Source of the DNA: Tabrizicola sp.
Lineage (GTDB): Bacteria > Pseudomonadota > Alphaproteobacteria > Rhodobacterales > Rhodobacteraceae
NCBI RefSeq assembly: GCF_022842145.1
Contig: NZ_JALHQD010000005.1
Location: forward strand, 124,001 to 188,000
Direction: 5' to 3'
DNA: 64,000 bases
Shown here: positions 36,767 to 46,183 of the stretch, piece by piece
Layout: the number at the start of each line of letters is the position of its first letter
Position numbering within the stretch: the first letter of the stretch is position 1
Translations under genes and position numbers: made by a program
The notes under the pieces: model-generated
Told to the model about the DNA's origin: nothing
Seen by the model: the letters and a program-made list of their open reading frames with translations, nothing else
Database searches by the model: none

Positions 36767-38155
36767 ATGGCAGATTTCGACACCATTATCATCGGCGCCG
36801 GCCCCGGCGGTTACGTCGCCGCGATCCGCGCCGCCCAACTGGGCCAGAAGGTCGCCTGCGTCGAGGGGCGCGAGACCCTCGGCGGCACCTGCCTCAACGT
36901 CGGCTGCATCCCCTCGAAGGCGATGCTCCACGCCACCCACATGCTGCACGAGACGCATGAGAACTTCGAAAAGATGGGCCTGATGGGCGCACATCCCACG
37001 GTCGACTGGGCCAAGATGCAGGCCTACAAGGACGACGTGGTGAACGGCAACACCAAGGGGATCGAGTTCCTGTTCAAGAAGAACAAGGTCACCTGGATCA
37101 AGGGCTGGGCAACCATCCCCGCGCCCGGCCAGGTCAAAGTCGGCGACGAGGTCCACTCGGCCCGGAACATCGTCATCGCCACCGGGTCCGAGGCTTCCAG
37201 CCTCCCCGGCGTCGAAGTGGACGAGAAAACCGTCGTCACCTCCACCGGCGCCCTGACCCTCCAATCCGTACCGAAGTCGATGGTCGTCATCGGTGCAGGC
37301 GTGATCGGGCTGGAGATGGGCAGCGTCTACGCCCGCCTCGGCACGGAAGTCACCGTGGTCGAATACCTCGACGCCATCACCCCCGGCATGGACGCCGAGG
37401 TCGCCAAGACCTTCCAGCGCATCCTGACCAAGCAGGGCCTGAAGTTCGTCCTCGGCGCGGCCGTCCAGTCGGTCGCCAAGACCGCCGGCGGAGCCACCGT
37501 CTCCTACAAGCTGAAGAAGAACGACAGCGAAGCCTCGCTGGAAGCCGAGATCGTCCTCGTCGCCACCGGCCGCAAACCCTACACCGCCGGGCTCGGCCTT
37601 GAAGCCCTCGGCGTCGAGATGGGCCCCCGCGGCACCATCAAGACCGACGCCCACTGGCAGACCAACATCCCCGGCCTCTACGCCATCGGCGACGCCATCG
37701 CCGGCCCGATGCTCGCCCACAAGGCCGAGGATGAAGGCATGGCCGTGGCCGAGGTCCTCTCGGGCAAGCATGGCCATGTGAACTACGGCGTGATCCCCGG
37801 CGTGATCTACACCACGCCCGAGGTCGCCAACGTCGGCCTGACCGAGGAACAGCTGAAAGCCGAAGGCCGAGCCTACAAGGTCGGCAAGTTCCCCTTCATG
37901 GGCAACGCCCGCGCCAAGGCCGTCTTCCAGGCCGAGGGCTTCGTCAAGCTGATCGCCGACGCCACCACCGACCGCATCCTTGGATGTCACATCATCGGCC
38001 CCGCCGCAGGCGACCTGATCCACGAGGTCTGCGTCGCGATGGAATTCGGCGCTTCGGCCCAGGACCTGGCGCTGACCTGCCACGCCCACCCGACCTGGTC
38101 CGAGGCGGTCCGCGAAGCCGCCCTCGCCTGCGGCGACGGCGCGATCCACGCCTGA
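36767..38155 (+). CDS. lpdA: Dihydrolipoamide dehydrogenase (E3)
   Basis: E3 of the 2-oxoglutarate (and probably other) dehydrogenase complexes: reoxidises dihydrolipoamide with FAD and NAD+. The 462-residue protein shows [17 protein letters not shown], the redox disulfide [13 protein letters not shown] (C42, C47), [13 protein letters not shown] for [23 protein letters not shown], and His441 with Glu446 in [22 protein letters not shown] region precedes the ATG. It is the last suc-cluster gene. Confidence 0.97.
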   Translation: MADFDTIIIGAGPGGYVAAIRAAQLGQKVACVEGRETLGGTCLNVGCIPSKAMLHATHMLHETHENFEKMGLMGAHPTVDWAKMQAYKDDVVNGNTKGIEFLFKKNKVTWIKGWATIPAPGQVKVGDEVHSARNIVIATGSEASSLPGVEVDEKTVVTSTGALTLQSVPKSMVVIGAGVIGLEMGSVYARLGTEVTVVEYLDAITPGMDAEVAKTFQRILTKQGLKFVLGAAVQSVAKTAGGATVSYKLKKNDSEASLEAEIVLVATGRKPYTAGLGLEALGVEMGPRGTIKTDAHWQTNIPGLYAIGDAIAGPMLAHKAEDEGMAVAEVLSGKHGHVNYGVIPGVIYTTPEVANVGLTEEQLKAEGRAYKVGKFPFMGNARAKAVFQAEGFVKLIADATTDRILGCHIIGPAAGDLIHEVCVAMEFGASAQDLALTCHAHPTWSEAVREAALACGDGAIHA

Positions 38156-38161
38156 CCACCC

Positions 38162-38229
38162 GCTCGTCGATGACGTCGTCACTCCTCGCTGGCAACCCAA
38201 CGAGGAGAAGACGAAGTCGCACGACGAGC
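38162..38229. terminator. Long nested hairpin between convergent genes
   Basis: Outer arms GCTCGTCG / CGACGAGC, a middle pair GAC-GTCGTC matching GACG-AAGTC, and an inner stem CTCCTCG / CGAGGAG. It fills the gap between lpdA and the convergent kinase-like gene, so a bidirectional terminator is likely, without a classical T-run. Confidence 0.6.
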
Positions 38230-38234
38230 CGCCC

Positions 38235-38966
38235 CTACCCCCGCAACCGCGCCAGCGTCAGCCCTACCGCCTGCAGCTCCCGGCTTCCCGGTCGCAGCAA
38301 CGATAACCCCGCCGCCAACCAGCCCAGCGGCCGCAGCCACCCTGCCAGCCGCCGGACCGAGGCCATGGCTCCCTCGGGTGCCGACACCGCATAGGCACCC
38401 AGCGCCGCCTCCAGCCAGCGCGGCTCATCCGGCCACAGCGTGAACGCCGTCTGCGCGAACATCACCACATCCGCCGCCTGCCAGAACCCGGCGCGCTTTG
38501 CCCGCCGGAACCGCTCCAGGTCGATGAACCGCGCCGCGCGACCATCCCAGCACACATCCCGAACGGCGGGTCGGCCATGCGCCATCCCCGCCCAGTGGAG
38601 CCGCCCCAATGCCCGACCGGCCTCGGCAAAGGCGCGCAGCTTTTCAGCCTCACCCCAAGTTGGGTCCGCCACCACTTCGGGCAAAATCGGTCCCGCGTCG
38701 GCCATCAGGACCCAGTCCACCCCCTCGGCGGCAATCCCCGCCACCGGCAGGCCCGCTGCTGCCAGCGCGTGCAACCCCTCCCGCTCTGCCGCAAAGGCCC
38801 GGCCCGGGTCGCCCTTCTGCAGCCGCAGCCGTCCCGTCAGCCGCTCCACCCGCTTCAGCCAGAACCGCTGCCCATCCGCAAGCTCCACCCGCCGCACCCT
38901 TTGGGGCGGCTCGGCCAGCGCTTTGCGCAAGGCATCGTCCAGCTGGGGATCAAGAGGCTTGGGCAT
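38235..38966 (-). CDS. Lipopolysaccharide-kinase/InaA-like protein
   Basis: A 243-residue protein with a protein-kinase-like fold. RFWLKRVERLTGR is the ATP-lysine region, GRLHWAGMAHGRPAVRDVCWDG the catalytic loop (His-Gly-x4-Arg-Asp), and ARFIDLERFRR the metal-binding DLE motif. This resembles the WaaP/KdkA/InaA group of lipopolysaccharide core kinases. The target is unknown. It is convergent with lpdA. Confidence 0.78.
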   Translation of the reverse strand: MPKPLDPQLDDALRKALAEPPQRVRRVELADGQRFWLKRVERLTGRLRLQKGDPGRAFAAEREGLHALAAAGLPVAGIAAEGVDWVLMADAGPILPEVVADPTWGEAEKLRAFAEAGRALGRLHWAGMAHGRPAVRDVCWDGRAARFIDLERFRRAKRAGFWQAADVVMFAQTAFTLWPDEPRWLEAALGAYAVSAPEGAMASVRRLAGWLRPLGWLAAGLSLLRPGSRELQAVGLTLARLRG

Positions 38967-39070
38967 GGGAGGGCTCTACCGGAGAACGGGCCGACTTGCA
39001 CGACTGCAGCAAATCCGCTCGCAGCCCATCGGCAGGCCGACCTGCACTTTTCCGACTTCGGACGTCACGA

Positions 39071-40009
39071 TCAGTCGAAGAACCCCGGCCCCGCGCGCCC
39101 AAGCAGTTCCTCTGCCAGCACCCGCCCGATCTCCACGCCCTCGCCGACCGGCCCCCGCCGCTCCCCGGCCACCGAGGCCGAGCCATCCGGCCGCAGGATT
39201 TCCCCCCGCAGCCACAACTCCGTCCCGTTGATCACCGACAAACCGGCGATGGGCGTCTCGCAGGACCCGTCCAGCGTCGCGAGGAACGACCGCTCCGCCG
39301 CCAGTCGCAACCCGGTCTCGCCGTGGTGGATCGCCGCCAGCAGCGCCGCCACGCGGGTATCCGCCAACCGCCGCTCGATCCCGATCGCGCCCTGCGCGAC
39401 CGCCGGCAGCATCTCCTCCGGCGCGATTGCCCCCCGGGCCACCTCCGCCATCCCCAGCCGCGTCAGCCCCGCCATGGCCAGGAACGTCGCATCCGCCACC
39501 CGCTCCTCCAGCTTGCGCATCCGGGTCTGCACGTTCCCCCGGAACTCGACCAGCTTCAGGTCCGGCCGCCGCAGCGCCAGTTGCGCCCGCCGCCGCAAGG
39601 ACGACGAGCCGACCGTCGCCCCTTGCGGCAAGTCCGCAATCGACCCGTAATGCGGCGAGACGAACGCGTCCCGCACATCCGCGCGCTGCAGATAGCAGTC
39701 CAGCACCAGCCCCTCGGGCTGCAAGGTCGGCATGTCCTTCATCGAATGGACCGCGATGTCGATCCCGCCGTCCAGCAAAGCCTCCTCGATCTCGCGAGTG
39801 AAAAGACCTTTCCCCCCGATCTCGCGCAAAGCCTTGTCCTGGATCTGGTCGCCGGTGACCTTGATCACCACGATCTCGAAGGCCGCTTCGGGCAGGCCAA
39901 ACGCCTCCATCAGCCTGGCCCTGGTCTCATGCGCCTGCCACAGGGCCAGAGGCGAACCACGGGTGCCGATCTTCAGCGGGCGGGCGGGGGTGGGCAGATC
40001 ATCGCTCAT
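39071..40009 (-). CDS. hemC: Hydroxymethylbilane synthase (porphobilinogen deaminase)
   Basis: Polymerises four porphobilinogens into hydroxymethylbilane for tetrapyrrole synthesis. The 312-residue protein has KIGTRGSPLALWQAHETR, KTGD-like VIKVTGDQIQ, GLFTREIEEALLDGGIDIAVHSMKDMPT, VGSSSLRRRAQL, and the dipyrromethane-cofactor Cys250 in LDGSCETPIAG. The ATG at 40009 gives the usual N-terminus. It is divergent from hemE with a 92-base gap. Confidence 0.96.
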   Translation of the reverse strand: MSDDLPTPARPLKIGTRGSPLALWQAHETRARLMEAFGLPEAAFEIVVIKVTGDQIQDKALREIGGKGLFTREIEEALLDGGIDIAVHSMKDMPTLQPEGLVLDCYLQRADVRDAFVSPHYGSIADLPQGATVGSSSLRRRAQLALRRPDLKLVEFRGNVQTRMRKLEERVADATFLAMAGLTRLGMAEVARGAIAPEEMLPAVAQGAIGIERRLADTRVAALLAAIHHGETGLRLAAERSFLATLDGSCETPIAGLSVINGTELWLRGEILRPDGSASVAGERRGPVGEGVEIGRVLAEELLGRAGPGFFD

Positions 40010-40101
40010 GGCGCTAGGCTTACCCGTGTCACGCGCGCCTGACAACTCTTGACAACAACGCCCCCACAGCCGACCCATGACGCGAAGCAAAGAGGCTAGA
40101 C

Positions 40102-41130
40102 ATGACCAAATTGATCCTGCGCGCGCTCAAGGGCGAGGTGCTGCCCACCCCCCCGATCTGGATGATGCGCCAGGCTGGCCGCTACCTGCCCGAGTACCGC
40201 GAAACCCGCGCCAAGGCCGGTGATTTCCTCTCGCTCTGCTACAACCCCGAGCTTGCGGCCGAGGTCACCCTGCAACCGATCCGCCGCTACGGCTTTGACG
40301 CGGCCATCCTGTTCGCCGACATCCTGCTCCTGCCCCAGGCGCTTGGCCCGAAGCTCTGGTTCGAGACCGGCGAAGGCCCGCGGATGGAGACGACGGATAC
40401 CCCGGGTCAGGTCGCCAACCTGAAGCCGACCGAGGCGATCCACGACACGCTGAACCCGGTCTACGAGACCATCCGCATTCTCGTCCGCGAACTTCCCGCG
40501 GAAACCACGCTCATCGGCTTTGCCGGTGCCCCCTGGACCGTCGCCACCTACATGATCGCCGGCAAGGGCTCCAAGGACCAGGCCGCCGCCCATGTCCTGA
40601 AAACCCAGGACCGTCCCACCTTCCAGGCGCTGATCGACAAGATCACCGAGGCGACCATCGAATACCTATCGGCGCAGATCGACGCCGGGGTCGAGGTGGT
40701 GAAGCTCTTCGACAGCTGGGCCGGAAGCCTGAAAGGCCAGGACTTCCGCGACTTTGCGGAAGCGCCGGCGCAGCAGATCATCTCGGCCCTGAAAGCCCGC
40801 CATCCCGGCATCCCGATCATCGCCTTCCCGCGGGAAGCCGCCCAGGGCTACATCGGCTTTGCCCATCGCACCGGGGCCGATTGCGTCGCCATCGACAATT
40901 CGGTCAGCCCGGAATGGGCCGCCGCCAATGTCCAGATCGACGGCTGCGTGCAAGGCAACCTCGCGCCCGAGCACATGGTGACCGGCGGCCAGGCGCTGAT
41001 CGCCGCGACCCAGCACGTCGTCCGCGCCTTCTCCAAGGGGCCCCACATCTTCAACCTCGGCCACGGCATCACGCCCGAAGCGCACCCCGACAACGTGCAG
41101 CTGATGATCGACACGATCCGCGGGACCTGA
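40102..41130 (+). CDS. hemE: Uroporphyrinogen decarboxylase
   Basis: Decarboxylates uroporphyrinogen III to coproporphyrinogen III in haem and bacteriochlorophyll synthesis. The 342-residue protein has the signatures [45 protein letters not shown] and [21 protein letters not shown] precedes the ATG. Its divergent position with hemC, together with a TTGACA hexamer at 40049, suggests a control region in the 92-base gap. Confidence 0.96.
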   Translation: MTKLILRALKGEVLPTPPIWMMRQAGRYLPEYRETRAKAGDFLSLCYNPELAAEVTLQPIRRYGFDAAILFADILLLPQALGPKLWFETGEGPRMETTDTPGQVANLKPTEAIHDTLNPVYETIRILVRELPAETTLIGFAGAPWTVATYMIAGKGSKDQAAAHVLKTQDRPTFQALIDKITEATIEYLSAQIDAGVEVVKLFDSWAGSLKGQDFRDFAEAPAQQIISALKARHPGIPIIAFPREAAQGYIGFAHRTGADCVAIDNSVSPEWAAANVQIDGCVQGNLAPEHMVTGGQALIAATQHVVRAFSKGPHIFNLGHGITPEAHPDNVQLMIDTIRGT

Positions 41131-41153
41131 CCGCCGTCCCCGATGCCATGATC

Positions 41154-41178
41154 GTGGGGTGGGCAGCATTGCCCACCC
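41154..41178. repeat. REP-like short inverted repeat
   Basis: GGGTGGGCA (41157-41165) and TGCCCACCC (41170-41178) around the loop GCAT, flanked by GTGG and TACCCC. This is the widespread GTGGGC type of REP-like hairpin. It lies between hemE and the EamA-type gene. Confidence 0.6.
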
Positions 41179-41212
41179 TACCCCTCCGCCCCGTTCCCAG
41201 CGTCGTGCCCCG

Positions 41213-42112
41213 ATGGACTTCCTCTGGATTCCGGTCACCCTTGCCGCAGCCCTGGCCCAGACCGGCCGTAACGCCGCCCAGCGCGGGCTGACGGAACGGC
41301 TCGGCACCCTTGGCGCCACCAATGTCCGCTTCCTTTACGGCCTGCCCTTCGCCTGCGCTTTCCTCGTCCTGGCGCTCTGGGCCAGCGGCGCGCCTCTGCC
41401 CACCCTCACATCCAGCGCCCTGACCTTCGCCGCCCTTGGCGCCTTGGCCCAGATCGCCGCCACCGCCCTGATGCTGCAGGCGATGCGGACGCAAGGCTTC
41501 GGCATCGTCACCGCCTGGCTGAAGATCGAGCCCGTCCTCGTCGCCCTCATCGGCTGGGCCGTGCTGGGAGAGCCCCTGACCCTCCCGATGCTCGCCGCCA
41601 TCGCCGTCGCCGTCGCGGGGGTCCTCGTCATGACCCTGAAGCCCGGTCAGGGCCGCAGCCTCCTGACCGACCTCCGCCCCGCCACCCTGGGTCTTCTCGC
41701 CGGACTTTGCTTCGGGCTCTCCGCCATCGGCTTCCGCGGTGCCATCACCGCCCTCCCGGACGGCAGCTTCCTGATCCGCGCGCTGACCATCCTCGTCCTC
41801 TCCCTCGCGCTTCAGACCCTCGTTCTCGGCGCCTGGCTCGCCCTTAAGGACCGCGCCGCCCTGACCGGCAGCGCCCGCGCCTTCCTGCCCTCGCTCGCCG
41901 CTGGCTTCCTCGGGGCCCTCGCCTCCGCCTTCTGGTTCACCGGCTTTGCCCTGACCACCGCCGCCAACGTCCGTACCCTCGCGCTGGTCGAGGTCGTCCT
42001 CGCCCTTCTCGTTGCCCGCGTCGCCTTTGGCCAACGCGCCACCGGCCGGCAACTCACCGGCATCGCGATCCTGCTTGGTGGAGTCCTCCTGCTTCTGCGC
42101 GCCCAGGCCTAG
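41213..42112 (+). CDS. EamA/DMT-family transporter
   Basis: A 299-residue integral membrane protein with ten predicted helices in two EamA repeats, the drug/metabolite transporter family. Typical are the internal-repeat glycines, YGLPFACAFLVLALW, LKIEPVLVALIGWAVLGE and LVEVVLALLVARVAFGQ. Substrate unknown; exporters of amino acids or metabolites are typical. The ATG at 41213 is the likely start (an ATG at 41159 lies within the REP-like element). Confidence 0.88.
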   Translation: MDFLWIPVTLAAALAQTGRNAAQRGLTERLGTLGATNVRFLYGLPFACAFLVLALWASGAPLPTLTSSALTFAALGALAQIAATALMLQAMRTQGFGIVTAWLKIEPVLVALIGWAVLGEPLTLPMLAAIAVAVAGVLVMTLKPGQGRSLLTDLRPATLGLLAGLCFGLSAIGFRGAITALPDGSFLIRALTILVLSLALQTLVLGAWLALKDRAALTGSARAFLPSLAAGFLGALASAFWFTGFALTTAANVRTLALVEVVLALLVARVAFGQRATGRQLTGIAILLGGVLLLLRAQA

Positions 42113-42145
42113 CTTTCCAGCGCCAGCCTAGCCTTCCAGCGCCAG
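42108..42145. repeat. 19-bp tandem duplication containing stop codons
   Basis: CCTAGCTTTCCAGCGCCAG (42108-42126) is followed by CCTAGCCTTCCAGCGCCAG (42127-42145), 18 of 19 bases the same. Copy 1 carries the TAG stop of the EamA gene; copy 2 carries the TAG of the convergent gene on the minus strand. Confidence 0.8.
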
Positions 42146-42889
42146 CCTCGCCTCCACCACCCGCACCAGGTGCGCAGCTACGGCCTCCACGTTCGCGACC
42201 GTGATCAGGTCCCACAGCGCCGGCAGCAGCCAGACCGTTTCATAGGCCGTCGGCGCCATCCGGACCCCGTCCAGTTCGGCCCACAGGCTGTAGTGCAGTT
42301 GCCGCGACATCGCGCCCACGCCCTTGCCGCCCAACCCGAGGTTCAGCACCATCCGCCCCCGCGGCAGCGCCGCCTCCAACTGCTCCAGATCCGCACCCAC
42401 CTTGCGTGCGGTCCCGCCGAACCGCGCCTGCAACGACCCAAGCACCGCCTTGCGCAACCGGCCCGGAGCCACCGGCACCGCCGCCTCGAAGGTCGGCACA
42501 TGTGGCAGCGGAGGTTCCGCCGCCACTCCCGCCAGTCCCTGCATCCGGATGAAGGCATCGATCCCCCCCGGCTCTGCGGCAAGCCGCGCCAGCGACTTCA
42601 CGCCTTGGAACCGCAGATCCGGCCGCCCCGGTGCCGCCGTCTCTACTCCCGCCACCAGCGGCAACCGGGCCAGCAGGGCCATCCGACCGGCCGGTGCCAA
42701 TGGGGCGGCCGCCTGCGCCTCGGCAAGCACCGAAAGCTGGTCGGCATAGACCCGCCGTTCCAGGTCGCTCATGGTGTCCAGGAGCGCCAGCCGCCGCAGC
42801 ACGACAGTCGAAGGACACCCCCGCAGCAGCGGAAACCCCTGCGCTGCCTCTTCCCGCCGATGCACCCGCGCCACCGCTGCCTTGTCCAT
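42128..42889 (-). CDS. Hypothetical protein
   Basis: A 253-residue soluble protein, rich in Ala and Leu, with no signal peptide or membrane helix. Segments such as MSDLERRVYADQLSVLAEAQ, LGLGGKGVGAMSRQLHYSLW and TAYETVWLLPALWDLIT look structured and coding-like. I recognise no family. Convergent with the EamA gene, with only the duplicated CTAG element between. Confidence 0.62.
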   Translation of the reverse strand: MDKAAVARVHRREEAAQGFPLLRGCPSTVVLRRLALLDTMSDLERRVYADQLSVLAEAQAAAPLAPAGRMALLARLPLVAGVETAAPGRPDLRFQGVKSLARLAAEPGGIDAFIRMQGLAGVAAEPPLPHVPTFEAAVPVAPGRLRKAVLGSLQARFGGTARKVGADLEQLEAALPRGRMVLNLGLGGKGVGAMSRQLHYSLWAELDGVRMAPTAYETVWLLPALWDLITVANVEAVAAHLVRVVEARLALEG

Positions 42890-43220
42890 CCCGCACCCTT
42901 TAAAAACTTCGCTAAATTCAGCGCAGACCAGCGGCCAAAATCAAGCCTGTCGCGGCTTTTGCAGGATCGGCGCATCCGCGATCAGCGCGAACGTTTTGCC
43001 TGAAGACCTCTGGGAGCACCCCAAGGGGTGCGCCGATGGTGCGGCACAGCGAGGCAAACACCCCACCCGCCCCCCTCGTGGCAGGCTGTCGCGCCCCCTG
43101 GCATCCGGCAATCGTTAAGAAACCCTGAACGCCCGCAGGCAAGCCGTTGAAAAGACGAAAGGAAGCAAGGACGCCCACCGTGGTCACTGCCAGCAGGCCG
43201 CCCCCGCCGGTTCGACCGCC
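42890..43220. other. 331-base gap without a convincing gene
   Basis: Between the hypothetical gene's start and the photolyase stop. It holds a short hairpin GCACCCC-AAG-GGGTGC near 43015-43030. An 89-codon minus-strand open frame spans most of it but has no motif or good start context. Confidence 0.5.
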
Positions 43221-44741
43221 TCAGACGACCTCGCCCCGATCCAGCCGCCCCAGCACCGCCTCCGCCCCGGCCAGAACCGCCGTCCGGTGGCCCGCGTCCA
43301 TCCCGTCCCAGACCCGGTACATCTGCCCCATCCGCGGGTTCCCCTGGAACCGTTCCCGGTGCCGGTCCAGAAAATGCCAGTAGAGAAGGTTGAAGGGGCA
43401 GGCCCGCTCCCCGACCTTTTCCTTCACCCGGTACCGGCATCCCGCGCAGTGATCCGACATCCGGTCGATATAGGCCCCGCTGGACACGTAGGGCTTCGAT
43501 CCCAGAAGCCCCCCATCCGCAAACTGGCTCATCCCGATGGTGTTCGGCGCCTCGACCCATTCGAAGGCATCGACATAGACCGACAGATACCACTCATGCA
43601 CCTCCGCCGGGTCCACCCCCGCCAGCAACGCGAAATTCCCCGTCACCATCAGACGCTGGATATGGTGGGCATAGGCCAGGTCCCGCGTCTGCCCGATGGC
43701 GGCCTTCATGCAGGCCATCCCCGTCTCCGCCCCCCAGTAGACCCGAGGCAACGCGCGCCTGTGGTCCAGCGCGTTCCCCTCCAGATACTCCGGCCCTTTC
43801 AGCGCCCAGATCCCCCGCACATACTCCCGCCAGCCGATGACCTGCCGGATGAACCCCTCCGCTGCCGCGATGGGAATCCTCCCGGCCTTCCAAGCCGCCT
43901 CCACGGCCTGGCACACCTCCAGCGGCCCCAGAAGCCCGATGTTCATGTAAGGCGAGATCAACGCATGGCTGAGGAAAGCTTCCCCCTCCAGCATCGCGTC
44001 CTGTTCCGCCCCGAACCGCGCCAGCCGCTCCTCGACGAACTCGCCCAAAGCCTGCAGCGCCCCGGCCCGGTCCGTCGCCCAGCGAAACGGCCTGAGCCGC
44101 CCGAAATGCGCGAACCGCGCCTCGACCAGCGCCAGCACCTCCTCCACCACCGCATCCGGCGCGAAGTCGCCGGGCCGCGGACGCAGGAGGTCCGCCTTGG
44201 CAGGCTTCCGGTTGTCGTGGTCAAAGTTCCACTGGCCGCCGGCCGGCTGGTCCCCCTCCATCAACAGCCCGGTCTTCCGGCGCATCTCGCGGTAGAACCA
44301 CTCCATCCGCAGCTGCTTGCGGCCCTCGGCCCAGGTCGCGAACTCGGCCTGCGAACAGATGAACCGGTCGTCCTCCAGCACCCGCACCGGCACCGGCAGC
44401 GCCTCCAGGTCCTGCAGAACCCGCCATTCCCCCGGTTTTGTCGCCAGCACTTCGGACGCGCCAAACTCCACCGCCCGCCGCAGAAGCTCGCCGGAAATCG
44501 TCTGGGAATTCTCCGCGTCGTCCAACCGGGAATAGGCGACCCGCCAGCCCGCTTCGCGCAGCGCCACAGCGAACTTCCGCATCGCCGCGAGGATCAGCGC
44601 GATCTTCTGCGGATGGTGGGGCACGCTGGTGCCTTCACCCATCACCTCGGCCATCACCACGACATCCCGCGCCCTGTCCGCCGCCTTCAGCGCCGCCACG
44701 TCCGCTGTCAGCTGGTCGCCAAGGACAAGGACCAGCCTCAC
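43221..44741 (-). CDS. Iron-sulfur bacterial photolyase/cryptochrome (CryB/PhrB type)
   Basis: A 506-residue flavoprotein of the FeS-BCP photolyase/cryptochrome branch, probably a (6-4) photolyase or light-signalling cryptochrome such as Rhodobacter CryB. It has the N-terminal VLVLGDQLTADVAAL, the FAD-domain block FIRQVIGWREYVRGIWAL, AYAHHIQRLMVTGNFALLAGVDP, EWYLSVYVDAFEWVEAPNTIGMS, and four Fe-S cysteines in TGMACMKAA, DHCAGCRY and RACPFNLLYW. GTG at 44741 overlaps the SDR stop (GTGA); GTG at 44744 is also possible. Repair versus signalling cannot be settled. Confidence 0.92.
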   Translation of the reverse strand: MRLVLVLGDQLTADVAALKAADRARDVVVMAEVMGEGTSVPHHPQKIALILAAMRKFAVALREAGWRVAYSRLDDAENSQTISGELLRRAVEFGASEVLATKPGEWRVLQDLEALPVPVRVLEDDRFICSQAEFATWAEGRKQLRMEWFYREMRRKTGLLMEGDQPAGGQWNFDHDNRKPAKADLLRPRPGDFAPDAVVEEVLALVEARFAHFGRLRPFRWATDRAGALQALGEFVEERLARFGAEQDAMLEGEAFLSHALISPYMNIGLLGPLEVCQAVEAAWKAGRIPIAAAEGFIRQVIGWREYVRGIWALKGPEYLEGNALDHRRALPRVYWGAETGMACMKAAIGQTRDLAYAHHIQRLMVTGNFALLAGVDPAEVHEWYLSVYVDAFEWVEAPNTIGMSQFADGGLLGSKPYVSSGAYIDRMSDHCAGCRYRVKEKVGERACPFNLLYWHFLDRHRERFQGNPRMGQMYRVWDGMDAGHRTAVLAGAEAVLGRLDRGEVV

Positions 44742-45397
44742 CACGGCACGACCTCGCCCTTCCAGTCATAAAACCCGCCCGTATCCTCCGGCCCCAACCC
44801 CTCCAGCACGCGCAGAAGGTTCCCCGCCGCCGCCTCCGCCGTGACCGCCGGATGCCCCGCCCGCAGGGCCGGAGCCAGCCCCGTCTCAACCGTCCCGGGG
44901 TGCAGCGCCACCAGAACAGACTGAGGATGCGTGCGGCGCGCCTCGACCGACGCGGTCCGCACCAGCTGGTTCAGCGCCGCCTTCGCCGCCCGGTAGCCGT
45001 ACCAGCCGCCCAGCTGGTTATCGCCGATCGACCCCACCCGCGCCGACAGCACCGCCAGCCGACTGACCCGATCCCGGGGCAGCAGCCGCAGCGCGTGCTT
45101 CATCACCAAAGCCGGCCCGATCGCATTGACCGCGAACTGCATCGCCAAAGCTTGCGGATCCAGCGCCCGCAGCGTCTTTTCCGGCCCTGCTCCATCGATG
45201 ACCAGTGCCCCGGTTGCCACCACGATCAGATCGAAGCCCGGCTCCAACCCGCCCAGCGCCGCCGCGACCGAACCCTCGTCCGTCACGTCCAGCCCATCCG
45301 CAGACCGCGACAGTCCGACCACCTCGCCACGCTCCCGCAAGGCTGCGATCAAAGCCGCACCAATCCCGCCCGACGCCCCAACAACCAATGCCCGCAT
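44738..45397 (-). CDS. Short-chain dehydrogenase/reductase (CsgA-like)
   Basis: A 219-residue NAD(P)-dependent SDR: RALVVGASGGIGAALIAAL (cofactor motif), the NAG-equivalent FAVNAIGPALVMKH, and the active-site Tyr-x3-Lys in GWYGYRAAKAALNQLV. The substrate is unknown; it resembles the SDRs that accompany cryptochrome/photolyase genes in Rhodobacteraceae. The ATG at 45397 follows GGGAGG. It is coupled to the photolyase by the GTGA overlap. Confidence 0.88.
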   Translation of the reverse strand: MRALVVGASGGIGAALIAALRERGEVVGLSRSADGLDVTDEGSVAAALGGLEPGFDLIVVATGALVIDGAGPEKTLRALDPQALAMQFAVNAIGPALVMKHALRLLPRDRVSRLAVLSARVGSIGDNQLGGWYGYRAAKAALNQLVRTASVEARRTHPQSVLVALHPGTVETGLAPALRAGHPAVTAEAAAGNLLRVLEGLGPEDTGGFYDWKGEVVPW

Positions 45398-45457
45398 CAC
45401 GCCTCCCGATCAGAAGCGAGAGATAGCGCCCCGCCGCCCGGCGACCACGCACAACGC

Positions 45458-45497
45458 TTTCATACTGGCTGAAATATCCCCGCCGGAGGCTCCGCCG
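45458..45497 (+). repeat. AAATATCCC-type repeat, partial copy 5
   Basis: CTTTCATACTGGCTGAAATA, then TCCCCGCCGGAGGC, matching the leading part of copy 2 at 20449 but without its stem. It lies in the 282-base gap between the SDR and the phosphatase gene; nothing else recognisable is there. Confidence 0.6.
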
Positions 45498-45679
45498 CCG
45501 CCACCAGCCCGCGATCAACAAACGCCCGCGGATGCGCCGCCAAGCGGGAGCTCGATGCCCCCCGAGGCGGCTCCCCGTTCAAGGTACACAGCAGAGGGCA
45601 TGGTAAAGCCCACGCTAACGCGGTCGATCAACCCGTTGATTTCACATTTAATCCGACAGCCGCCTCGCGTGGGCAGCGA

Positions 45680-46183
45680 TCAGACCGCGATCTCGCGCGG
45701 GACGATGAAATCCACCGTCACCCCGGATCCGAAGGTGACGTCCGTCCAGTCCGTGACGTCGAAATCCGCCACCAGAGTGGCCCCCGTCGGATATCTCGCA
45801 AACTCCGCGTTGGCAGGCGGATGCGCGACCAACCGCGCCGCGAATTCCGCGATGCCGGGGTTGTGCCCGATCATCATCACCACGTCCGCCTTGCCATGCC
45901 GCAAGACCGCCATCATCACATCCGGACCGGCATGATAGAGCGCCGGCTTCAATTCCAGCACCGGAGCCCCCGGCAGCGCGGGCGCGATGCCCGAGAAGGT
46001 CTTCCGGGTGCGTACCGCATCAGAACACAGGACCTCTCCCGGCACATAGTCCCGGCTCGCCAGCCACTGCCCCAGGTCCGCCGCCGCGGCCTTGCCGCGC
46101 TCGTTCAGCGGGCGGTCATGGTCGGGGGTCAGCGGGTCGTCCCAGGAAGATTTCGCATGCCGCGTCAGGATCAAGCGCTTCAT
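45680..46183 (-). CDS. SixA-like phosphohistidine phosphatase
   Basis: A 167-residue histidine phosphatase. The catalytic RHG motif appears as LTRHAKSSWDD (phospho-accepting His), then RPLNERGKAAAADLG, CSDAVRTRKT, and GHNPGIAEFA with the second His. It resembles SixA, which removes phosphate from HPt domains, but other small phosphatases share this plan. Start overlaps the ferredoxin stop by 4 bases (ATGA). Confidence 0.9.
   Translation of the reverse strand: MKRLILTRHAKSSWDDPLTPDHDRPLNERGKAAAADLGQWLASRDYVPGEVLCSDAVRTRKTFSGIAPALPGAPVLELKPALYHAGPDVMMAVLRHGKADVVMMIGHNPGIAEFAARLVAHPPANAEFARYPTGATLVADFDVTDWTDVTFGSGVTVDFIVPREIAV

Noticed and set aside
43014-43031. GCACCCC-AAG-GGGTGC hairpin as a riboswitch or small RNA
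   Set aside because: A simple short stem without conserved riboswitch sequence or T-run; insufficient evidence.
42918-43187. 89-codon minus-strand open frame in the gap before the photolyase
   Set aside because: No Shine-Dalgarno, motif or conserved-looking sequence; left as a gap entry.
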